From Nectonema munidae (Eukaryota > Nematomorpha > Nectonematoida > Nectonematidae): DNA of 64,000 nt. The translations under genes were made by a program, and so were the position numbers. The stretch is from the NCBI GenBank assembly GCA_030549495.1, contig JAUIRK010000511.1, positions 1,090,001-1,154,000 on the forward strand, in the 5' to 3' direction. The notes beneath the pieces were generated by a model, which ran no database searches, was not told the DNA's origin, and saw only the letters and a program-made list of their open reading frames with translations. Shown here in pieces: positions 47,980-58,800 of this stretch; position 1 is the first letter of the stretch, and the number at the start of each line of letters is the position of its first letter.

Positions 47980-48082
47980 GGCGTGAGGAAGGCCGGTTAG
48001 GTACACTGGGTTTCGGTTCGATTCCGCATCAAGCATCTTTCTTCATCGAAAGTGTGCCTTCACGGCGAAAACACCCCGTCAC
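47980..48082 (+). mobile_element. tRNA-derived SINE, shortened copy
   Basis: GGCCGGTTAGGTACACTGGG, the B box GGTTCGATTCC (about 48015-48025), GCATCAAGC and GTGCCTTCACGGCGAAAACA follow the order of the 10778 and 14945 copies. The segment between body and tail is shorter. Confidence 0.7.
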
Positions 48083-48249
48083 CGAAAACGCGGGTAAATC
48101 AAGCATTCTGATTATGGTGAATATCTCTAGATCTAGAAAGCCTAGAATTTTCTCCTTTTCCAATGCATATATCCTGATTTGAGTATATTAAATTTATTCA
48201 ATAAGTATTATATTTATATATTCGTTGTTAGTGTGTGGTATGTGCAATT

Positions 48250-48960
48250 TGCATGCACCACCATTATAACGAAGAGAGTGCAGTGCATGCGTGATGTATG
48301 CATGCGTGATGCTAGAGTACAATGTCAAGGCTATCATCATCTCATTCCATCCCTCCCTCCCTCCTCTCATTCATGTTCAAATCTCAAAACGCAATGCGAT
48401 ACCACAAAATCTCTGTAGTTCGCACTTTCCTCCTTCTCATTATGCACGCATAATCCCTGCATCCGTATGCGATAGCGGCGTGCATTCTATCTATCTATCT
48501 ATGCGTGTACGTACACAATATTGAAATTTGATATGGGAGAATGATTTGTATAGAATGTGTGCGTAACCTTGAATTTATTTGTATATAATTGTGGTTTTGC
48601 TGCGTCTAGTTCCGTTCGTTTGTGTTCTCTCTCACTCACGATCTGATGGAAGTGAAATTTGCTCCACACACACACTCCCCACTACTACTACTAATAATAA
48701 TAAATAATTTCTTGCGTTTGTTGTGTGTGTGTGTGCAAAATTGATTGAATGAATTACTACTATTGTATTATTATTTCCTATTTGTTCGACTTTTGAATGA
48801 AAAAATATATGAATTCTCTGATGTATGTGATGATGAGTATGTCAATTTTGAAGCTTTCTACGAAATAATAGCATGATGATGATGATGATGTGATATGATA
48901 GAGATTTCGCAATAAAATGGCGAAAAAATCGGAAAAAATGTCAATTTCCTGAACATATGC
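48250..48960. other. simple-sequence-rich, less AT-rich block; promoter-like in character
   Basis: Contains a GCATGCGTGATG tandem pair, (TCCC)n, (CTAT)n, (CA)n/(TG)n, (ACT)n and (GATGAT)n tracts and scattered CpGs. The block stands out from the AT-rich surroundings and lies upstream of the NFI exons on the same strand. It could be a 5' regulatory region of NFI, but no start exon was identified in it. Two overlapping plus frames (48179-48418, 48291-48524) look like by-products of the repeats. Confidence 0.25.
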
Positions 48961-49206
48961 TCAAGCCCAGTTCTTGTTTGATTGGCATTGTCTTATTTGT
49001 TATGATTGGTCGAACTTTTAGGTCCTATTTCTACTTTGATACGGGTCGCAGTTTCTTAGAACTGGTCTAACATAACCGCTCGATTTTTAGACGCAATTCT
49101 TTCAAATGCCTTTATTTTCGCAAATTAGACTGAAAATTTCTCAATTATTATTTAAACAAGAAAGTCTAAACTCTCCTCCTCCTTTTCTACCTATTTGATC
49201 AGCTTA

Positions 49207-51856
49207 TTAACCCTTAGAGGCCTGACTTTTTTTTTGATTAAATACGAATAAAAATCTATTTGTCCTCAATTACCTCATATCAGGGTCTTCAAATTTCAAA
49301 AAAGAAAATTAAAAAAAAAGTTTTTTCTAGGAAAACGCATGGGACTTTGTCCCTGTCGGCCCTAAACAAAAAATAATTGAAAAACAACTTTTTAAAAAGT
49401 TCAATTTTTCAAATCTTTTATTTTTTCTTTCTGATGATAAACTTTGAAACAATTTCTTGTTCTGGTATTGCCAAAAATTCCCAACTTGAACCTTGTTGTG
49501 TTCTTTGTCTTTTTTCTTTCTGCTTCTTTACAGCGCCTCTTCTAGAACTGTTTCTATAAGATGTTCAGCTTGTTTAGTCGTTACCAATTCAGTTTTTTCG
49601 AATAGCGTTCTGTGCAGTTCTTTTTCTGCAACTAAAGTTTGTGACCATGGTTTCCAACTCTCTCTGAATTCGAAACTGGATTGGTTTTCGAGTTAGCTCC
49701 TCTAGACTCAGTGAACTTTTTTATATATGTTAAGGTTATTAAGAGCGATTTCAATCAATTCAAAAAATTCTCAAATAGTTTTGTGCCTTGACTTTCTATC
49801 TAAAGATAATATGAAATTCTTTGACCCATTATGTCTACGCCGCCCATATATTTATTATATTCGGAAACTATCAGTGGGCACTTGATCTTTCTTTGTTTTT
49901 GCATCCTTTCTTTTTCTCTCAACGAATTTACTTGCTTTTGGGTCGATAAAATTCGATAACATGTATACTGAGTTGTTGTCTTTCCATTTCACTACACCGA
50001 TACCATTACTAACAAAAAAGTCAGATTCTCCTCTTTCAGATCTTTATCTGAAATGAAAGTTTGGGGCATGTGCTTCTGTTTCTTCTAGCTGTTCCACATG
50101 AATATATTTTATTTTTTTCAAGTGATAGACAGTGCAGGAGATGAAAAGAAGTTGTCCATATATATTTCAACACTACTGCCAATTAAGCTTTTCGTAAGAG
50201 TTTGAACTACTTGTTCACCTAAAAAACTGGAATCATTTTCTTTATTTTTGCCAGTGTATAAATAAGATTGAAACAAATATCCAGTTTTGCTATCACATCT
50301 TGCCCATAGTTTGAAACCCCATTTTACAGGCTTGTTCTTTATGTATTGCTTTAAATAATTGTGTCCTTTGAACTTTATCATGTGTTCATCTATAGATTGT
50401 TGCTTAGTTGGACTCATAGCTGAGGAAAAAGCGTTATTAAAGTGAAGAAACAAAGGTGCTACTTTGAAAGATGGATCATAGTCAGAGCTATCTCTAGATA
50501 AACATTTAGAGTTATCGTTAAAATGTAAAATTGATCTTAAAAAATGAATCTATCACGGGGCATGGAGTTTGCAATAAATGGCACCCTTAAGGTCTCCGTT
50601 GTTGACCAGTAGTCTTTAATTTTCGGTAGCTTATGGTATCCCATGCAAATATGAATACCTATCATGCAAACTATTTCTTCTTTTTCAATGCATCCAACTT
50701 CCCTTTTTGCTGCATGTATATTTCAGATTGATTTTTCATATATTCAATCAAAGAACCAAAATTACTGACTTCGCAAAAAACTTGAAAAGGATTCGGAAAG
50801 TTCTCCTCCCAATTTAAACTAGGTAAATTAATCTTACCCCATTCTTTAAAAGCAAAAGGATACATGGGCACGTCGATGTCTTTTTGCCAATCAAAAATAA
50901 AAGATGAAAAAGGAACTTTTAGTTTCAAGGGTGAAACTACAGGTACAAAACATTTGCCTGAGCATCAACTATTTGAATTTCTTCTATCCCATTCTCCAGA
51001 TCATTTTCGATGAACTCTTGGTCTTCATAATCTAAATGAAGATCATTTTCGTCGTAACTCTCGGTTTCACTTGTATCAGGCATCAAGCATTCTTCAATAT
51101 AGTCTTCTTTAGCAATAAAGTTTCTAACACGAGGCATAATAGCGAGATTGAACAAAACAATAAATGAGACAAATCACTTGTACAATATAAAGTGAATTTC
51201 AGATGAAAAACGGAAATAGAAAGCAAATAATGAGTCGATATATGTTATATGAAAGGAGATCAATCATTTAAGTGTAAGTTTGCTCGTTAATATGTTGCAT
51301 AATATATATAACAATTGGTGTGACATAAACACTATTACATGCGCATGCGAAAAGTAATGCTTACATATAAATGCCATTTAAAAATATATATGTATACGTC
51401 TTATATTATTAATAAGTTCTCTTTTTCAAATAAAAACGTTAAGAGAACGAGAAACTTTATGTTTTGTGAAAAAAACCTTTTAGTCCGATAGGGACATATA
51501 TGTCCCACAATATTTGAAATGAATTTGCAAGATAACATCTCATTTTTTTTTCTTCATGAACTGAATTACTCTTGTGAAGGTTTGTTCGTAACACATATTA
51601 CAAACAGTTTTACAAAAAAAAATTGTTTTTGAACTTTTTTTCGGTTAACAAAGATTAACCAATAAAAATCGAAGTTTTGATTAAGGTTTTAATATATAAA
51701 ACTTATGCTTTTTAAATAATACACAATAATTAAATGTTTAAAACATCGTTATGAATAGAACAAACTGAAAAACCTAGTTTATAATTTGGTTTGTATGACA
51801 TTATTTTTGAAACAAAAATTTGGGACATATATGTCCTATCGCCCTTAAAGGGTTAA
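49207..51856 (-). mobile_element. piggyBac-type transposon copy 4
   Basis: TTAACCCTTAGAGGCC (49207-49222) and the inverse of GGGCGATAGG...: CGCCCTTAAAGGGTTAA ending at 51856 form the two ends. TTAA is on both sides, 2.65 kb apart. Minus-strand pieces: an acidic N-terminus (51155-50937, MPRVRNFIAKEDYIEE), a middle part FCEVSNFGSLIEYMKNQSEI (50928-50671), and SIDEHMIKFKGHNYLKQYIK with KPVKWGFKLWARC and YMDNFFSS (50453-50118), the DDE-side blocks of piggyBac. Frame breaks separate them. Each end also carries an inner, inverted copy of its own palindrome (see findings). Confidence 0.82.
51491..51506. repeat. 16 bp perfect palindrome in piggyBac copy 4
   Basis: GGGACATATATGTCCC, preceded by TCCGATA. 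The sequence reappears inverted at 51822-51837, next to the TTAA end. The two enclose about 330 bp and could delimit a small internal MITE. Confidence 0.7.
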
Positions 51857-52687
51857 CAAAGCAATGAAAGAAAGCGTATAGATCATGTTAGAGAGTTTAT
51901 TAAGAAAAGTGAACACACATGTTTAGGGCATCCCCGCATCTAGACAAAGTATGCGTGAAAACACCCCAACGCAAGGATAAATTATAAAGGAAGTTGGAAA
52001 AAACATTCCAACGCAAGGAAAATGAAACAAAATAGAAGGGTAGCTCGAAGGATAGAGCCAAGGTAAGGGAGGTAATGTTCTTTGAAAATTGGCATAGTCT
52101 GAGATTGAGTGATTAACAGCCAAAGTATTCAGTGAAAAAGAGAAGATTAAGCTGAAGTATGAAGACAAAATTATATTAATAAAATATAATTATAAGAACA
52201 AATAGAAAAATAATAGCAATAACGATAAATTTAGTTATAGTAAGTACATTTCATACATTTATAAAGTGAAATTTAGAGTGGTGTGATATCAGAATCAATT
52301 TAAGTTTCAAAATTGCACGCTGTTCATTTTTTCATTCTGAAACAAAGTATGCTTTAAAAGTAGGAAGTTTGTTCTTGAAAATAATTGTTTGGGAAAGACT
52401 GCTTTACACGAATACATTTCATTATTTCTTTATATTTTCCTTCGTGTACCGAGAAAAGACGTTTGCAACATAAACTGCCGAATCAATTTTGGTCAAGTTA
52501 TCAATTACCTGCTAATTATGAACATATGTTGATTTGTGTGTGCCAATTTCTTAGTGATTTATTTAGACATCTTGAGCGTTTAAATCATCTTTAGGGTGAA
52601 AGTTATTTTCATTTCAACTTTTTAACATTACTCTGATTAATGACGAATTGGAGTAACGTTTACCATTTGTGCATTTTTTGATTTCAG
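51857..52687. other. sequence upstream of first visible NFI exon
   Basis: Holds ACACCCCAACGCAAGGA (about 51961) with a near-repeat ACATTCCAACGCAAGGA (about 52004), and otherwise unremarkable AT-rich sequence. No NFI start exon recognised. Confidence 0.4.
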
Positions 52688-52843
52688 GACGAATTCCATC
52701 CGTTTATTGCGGCTCTGCTCCCTAAGGTCAAGTCATTCGCCTACACTTGGTTCAATTTGCAGGCCGCCAAAAGACGCTTCATCAAAAAGCATGACCGAAA
52801 GATGAACTTTGATGAAGAAAATATTTACAAAAGTTTGTTGAAA
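52688..52843 (+). CDS. NFI: NFI exon, start of DNA-binding domain, 52 codons
   Basis: Acceptor TTGATTTCAG, then [20 protein letters not shown] and [19 protein letters not shown], ending TTG AAA|gtatcc. In other animals the second NFI exon also begins exactly at DEFHPF. Phase 0 on both sides. Confidence 0.95.
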
Positions 52844-55800
52844 GTATCCCCTCGTTTTATATTATTTTTTTCTAGCTGTGTCCCCCCTATTTTTATTTAG
52901 TTTGTTAGTTGCTTTAAATAAATTTTAATCATTTTTTGGGTAATGTGCAGCAATGGCCTACGTTACTCTTTGAAAAGAAATTTTGTGTTTTCAAACTTCA
53001 CTTTTATTTCGTATTGTGAAATCGTGGAAAAACGCGATCAACATACATGATCAAAAAGATTTTTGATCGTTTTAAAGAAATTAATTTGGAATAATATTTA
53101 AAAAGAACACATTTTGTATATAAGCTTTTCGTTTTTTTGAATCCATCTCTTATTGCTTAAAGCGTATTTCAGAGCAGAAAAATTCATAATTTCAAAATGC
53201 AGGTAGAAACAGTTTGAATGATTACCAAGTGTATCAATTAATTTGCTAATCAATCCTTTGTACAACTAGATTTTATATCACTGATATCTATTACCCACGT
53301 AAAACCTTATTGACTGGAATACGGTATCACTCAAATAACGAGCTTGAACTTGATAAATCTATTTACAACTCACAGCTTCTATAAAAGAAAACATCAAAGA
53401 TGTTAAAAATTTATTATGGATGCCTAAATAGATCGATCGTACACTCGATTAAAAAAAAGCCCTTCAAATACGGATTCGTTAAACGACTTCAAAAGCTTCG
53501 TTTAAACTTGAATAAAGATTCGTCAAATTTAAGCTAAATAACCTTTATCCTTGAAATACTCGCCTTTTTTCTTTTTGGCGTGTTAAATGCAGGCAACCCT
53601 TGTTGATTCGAACAGAACATTTGGAAAAGGTATTTGGATAATGAAATTGTTCAGAATGTGAGAAAAAAACTTTAATTTTGCTCTCAAAGGGTTGTTTTTA
53701 TAACTTTACATTTAGTTAGCTTTCAAGTTTTGCATACTTTTTTCACCTAACTTTTATTTTTTAAGTGTTTTTTTCGATCGTGAGTTGATTCTTCTTCTTC
53801 TTCTTTTTCACCATGACCGATATCGAGCTTTGATAACTCTTTTTAGCTTTCAAATTTTTTTATATAAAATTTTTCCAACTTTTTTCATCTTCTGCCAATT
53901 TGAAAATTTTCTTCTGGCTTTTTTGTCACTCATTTCTTTGATATCATGAATCCACCATGTTCTTCGCCTTCCTCTTCTTACTTTTTTCCCATTATCTTCA
54001 ACTACTGACTTTAGTTCATCGCCAGCTGGAGCTCTCGCTATATGCCCAAAGAATTTTGCTTTTCTTTCAAGTATCATGTTAAGTAGTTTTGGCTTTGGTT
54101 CTTTAACCTTCTTTAATACAGCTTCATTCGTCATCTTATCTGTCCAGCTAAGTCGTAGAATTCTTCTGTAACACCACATCTCAAACGCACCTATTTTTTT
54201 CCAAAGCATTTGTTAATGAAAAGAATTCAGTTGTCTTGATAGGGAGGTTATTTTTCATCAGTTCTTTATCTTTCCAAAAACTTTGCTTAGCTCTTGCAAT
54301 TCCAGTTTTTATGGAAGCTTCATTTTGTAAATTTTATTCTATTATAGCGCCAAGATATTGAAATCTTTTTACCTGTTCCACTTTTCCTTTTTCAATTGAG
54401 ATGTTGACATTTTTTGTCTTTTCTTTGTTATTAGCCTGCATTTTCTTTTATTTATGTTGGTTTCAATTGAAGCTTTTGCTTTTGTTCTTTGATTTTCAAA
54501 TTCTACATTCTCAGGTTTGTCAAAAAAGTAAATAATTTTGTTCCCAAATTTTATGGAATAAATATCATACATGCATAGCATTATTGAAATATCATACCAG
54601 TATAGCTCAAAATTTTACCTAAAATATCAAATGTTTAATTATTTTTATCCAAAAAAATTTAAAACTTTTATGCTTCCCATATTAAAATATGAAAGAAATT
54701 CTTCTTATAGTTAGGATTCTTGTGGACTATAAATCAAAACTACGTAGAACTAAAAGAGATTTAGTATTCTGAATTATCTTCTCTCTTCGTTCTAGATTGT
54801 AAAATGGATCCAGTCCACTTCAAAATCTATATTTAATAGTGCTGGACAGTCGGAGGGAAGATATCCAACTACTAAAATAAAATTATTTCTACAACTAACG
54901 AAAGATTCAAGTTAGTGAAATTTCACTGACTTGTAATTCAATTGTGATTTGAGAAATTCTGAATTATATACAGTCGACTATCATGACTAATTCGGAATGC
55001 TTAGGATTTTCATTTCTGAATTGTTCTTTTTCCGGTTTAGTAATTCTTATTTTAATTAAAAAAAACACACTTTGCTTACTCGATTTCTCTCAGTTAAAAC
55101 TTGACTCTAACTATTCAATGTCAGATTAATACCAAAATACAACAAAAGGGGGATTATTGACTAAACCTTCTCGAAGCTCAGTTGTTAATTGAATCAATCA
55201 ATCATTCAATACTAAATTAAAGATTTTTGAAATAATCAAAGTTCCTGATTGATTAACCAAGGGTGCACCCCCGCAATGCTCTTTTTTACTTCGTGTGTGT
55301 ATCTATGAGATGGAAGAATCAATCGAGTTGTTTTATGTGTGACACTTGCTACTATTCTCAATGAGATCAGCTTTTTGAGAATATGTGACATGGAATGATA
55401 GGGGAGAATTTGTGATTTTGAAATAGTTTTATGCTTGATAAAGACAAAAATTAGTTTTTGTTAAAGAGTATATCTAAATAAATGTCCAATAAGATACATT
55501 TTTCTCTTTGGATAATTTTTGCGTCTATCATCACCATGGCGAACAAAAGTCAATAAAGACCATTTTTCTCGAAAAAAACAAAAAGTCACTGTAAACCAAT
55601 TTTAAACTAGTTTGAACTATATTTTCTTCCATTTTTTTGATTTTTTTTAGGTTATAAAGTCAAAAAAAAATTTTTGTCAATAAAGTAAAATTTAATAGTA
55701 ATAGATAAAAATCTGGTGCTGAAGGTGGCCCATTAAATTAGTGCTAAAATAAAGAGGTAACACTAAAATAAATAATTTATTGCGCACAAGTTTGTCTCAA

Positions 55801-58800
55801 CCTACAGCGTTTTTTCCCGCATATGTTTGAAAAAGCCGAAAAACTTGAATTTACACTTTTATTTGTTAATTTTAAGTCTCTATCAATGATTCAATTTCAC
55901 CATAAATTTGTTTTTAATTCTGTTGTCGAATAAAAAACTGAAATTAAATAAGGAAAATATAAAATTCGGAATAAAAGATCCTCTAAAAAACTGGAAGATA
56001 CAATCGTTCTAGGGTGAATAAAAGTCAATAAAATAAAAAAAACAAAAGGCCACATTATTAACCCAATTTTAAACAAATTTGAACTCTTTTTTCTTCTGTT
56101 GTTTGGATTTTTTGGGCAATAAAGTTCAAAAGAATTTTTTTAGGTCAACAAAAATTTAAAAAACTATTTCTAAAAAAACAAAAATATACATTACTATTTA
56201 AATTTTCTTCATTAATCTAATATAATCATCATCTAAGGAACGAGACTTTTTAATTGAAAAACTTCAGATTTTTCTGTAGGTCAAATATTTCGTGCAATAA
56301 GTAAGTAAAGATTTTTTAATTCAAAAGTTGTTTGGCCTAAATTCATCACTTTTTTCGCACATTTATCCCGAGAACTTTAATTTCTTTAATAATATATTAG
56401 ACCTTTAATTTCGCGAGAACACAATTTCCCTAGTCATGGTTCAAAAAGAAATTTTTGGATATTTAGACTAAAAAGTTTACTTCATGGCACGCAAATGAAG
56501 TTTCTTTGCATTTAAATCACGGTAAATATGTTTGGACATAACGTTTTAAAGTAGATTTAAAACTCCCAACTCTAAAATCATTTAACACTAGATGCGTGTT
56601 GTCAGCATTTGATTGGACATCCAAACAAAAAAATATTTTGATGCAAGGTTGGAAAAACACATGTATGTTATTCTCAATGTTTTTGAAAAAATGTTTTATT
56701 GCATTTTTGGAATCTGTTTGAATTTTTCGTTTTTGTTTTTAAATTATAATAATTTAAAAAAAAAATTCTAAATTAAATTATTAAAAGAAGCTGCTCTTAC
56801 TGAACTTATTTCAAATATTCTAAAACCATACATTTTACTTTAATTCATGTTATTTGATTTTAGAAAGAAAATGTAGAAATTCGGCACAAATGGGCGATTC
56901 GCTTGCTTGGCAAACTGCGTAAAGACATCATGCAGGGATTTCGCGAAGAATTCATATTTTGCATTTTGGATCAACAGCGCAATAAATGCATCATCAGCAA
57001 TCCGGATCAAAAAGGAAAAATGCGCCGAATTGATTGTCTGAGAAAAGCTGATAAGGTGACGCTTCTGTAAAATTAATCAAACAAGTTGAAGTTTTGGCAT
57101 TTCCATTAGAACATGAATGCTTTTATTTGTGGGGAAAGGACTTTATGAGTTTTAGCTTTATTTCCTGCCTAGGGTATCTAATTCAGATTCAGAAAAATAA
57201 CTCCACTACCACGCATCTATATGTTGTATGGTGCTAGGAAAAGTCTATCTCACAAAACGGTTTCGGTGTTCGAATACTCAGCCTTAAATTCACAGTGAAT
57301 ATTAAAGGTCTGAACTTATAAAAAAATGGCCATGTCGTCTAAAGGCTCTAAAAAAATTTTTTACTACTAAAATTATATATAATACAGTTGAACTTGTATA
57401 CACTGTAACTTAGGAAAACCAAAATCAATGAATCTATTTACTTTCCCCCAATTTTATCTATTCTTTTTCCTTGTTAATGTCTGTATATACCCCAATTTTT
57501 CTAATCTGAATGCCCTGGGGATATCACTACCCACACACTACGTTTATCATTAAAGGGTGTGTACAAATCCAAATTCATTTACTTCATGTAAGCTTTCTAT
57601 GCTGAGCGCCGCCTTAGAGACTCAAAATGAGTTTATCTTGTAACGATGTGTTCACCCCAAAGAGCTTACAAGAATTAATTGAGACTTTCTGAAAAAATTC
57701 CTCTTTTTCTTAAATTATATTTGCGATTAGTCTTTTTCAGTTCACAAGAGTGTTAATAGTTTCATAGACTTTAAAGTAAAGATATTCTAAAAAAAATCAT
57801 GTCATGCTAATCCGTGTATGCTTTCCAGGATATCCGAAACAGCTCTAGTTTGTAATATGGCGGCAGAGTGTAAGGATAAAATGCCCGAATTTTAGTACTT
57901 ACAAAAATTCTCCTCCGAATCTAATATACAAAAATACGACTTCCGATTCTAACCAAAAATTTTTAGATTTAGTTTGAACAATTGTAAATTAGAGTCAAGA
58001 ATTTCATTAAATTCCTTTTTTGAAACTTAATTCCCATACAGAATATAGTTTAAGCAAAAGGTATGTGCTGTATATTTACCAAAAATTGAAAATATGCTTC
58101 ATGAAGTATGGAACTTAACGGGAATTTTTTATCTGACAAGAAATATTTTGATCATTTATATCGAGGTTCCTGAAATTCTGAATCTACTAAATCAAAAAAA
58201 AAAGAAAAAAAAAGCTACATAAAAATAGATTCAGATATACACTCTTCAAAGGAGCAGTGCATTCAATGAATCCTTTCAAAATATTATCTACAATGACTTG
58301 ATTGCTGATGTATTCGAATGTCTTTCACTTTTCCAATCTCATTTAACAAACTTGATTCTAATGTACCATATGGAAGTTTTGATTCTAATTGACATAAATA
58401 GATTAAACTTTCATTTTTAACTTTTTACTCAAAATGAACACTACTAAATATCTTTCTTGTAAAAAAAACTCTTAACTTATCTTATACATTTGACAAAATG
58501 TACGGCAAAATTTAACATCTATTTTATTACGTGAATCAAAAGTACGTAGAACTTTTCTACTTAAGTTTGACTTAAAAGAGATTTAGTATTCTGAATTATA
58601 TTCTCGCTTCGTTCAAAGATTGTAAAATGGATCCAATCCACCTCAAAATCTATATTTGATAGTGCTGGACAGTTGGAGGGAAAATATCCAACCACTAAAA
58701 ACATAATAAATTTAACGCCAACTCTTCGCTTCGAACTTTGACTAAAGAAGAAGGCTCACTTTAAAAATATTTCAATATTATAATAGTTTTTGTTTCTTTA

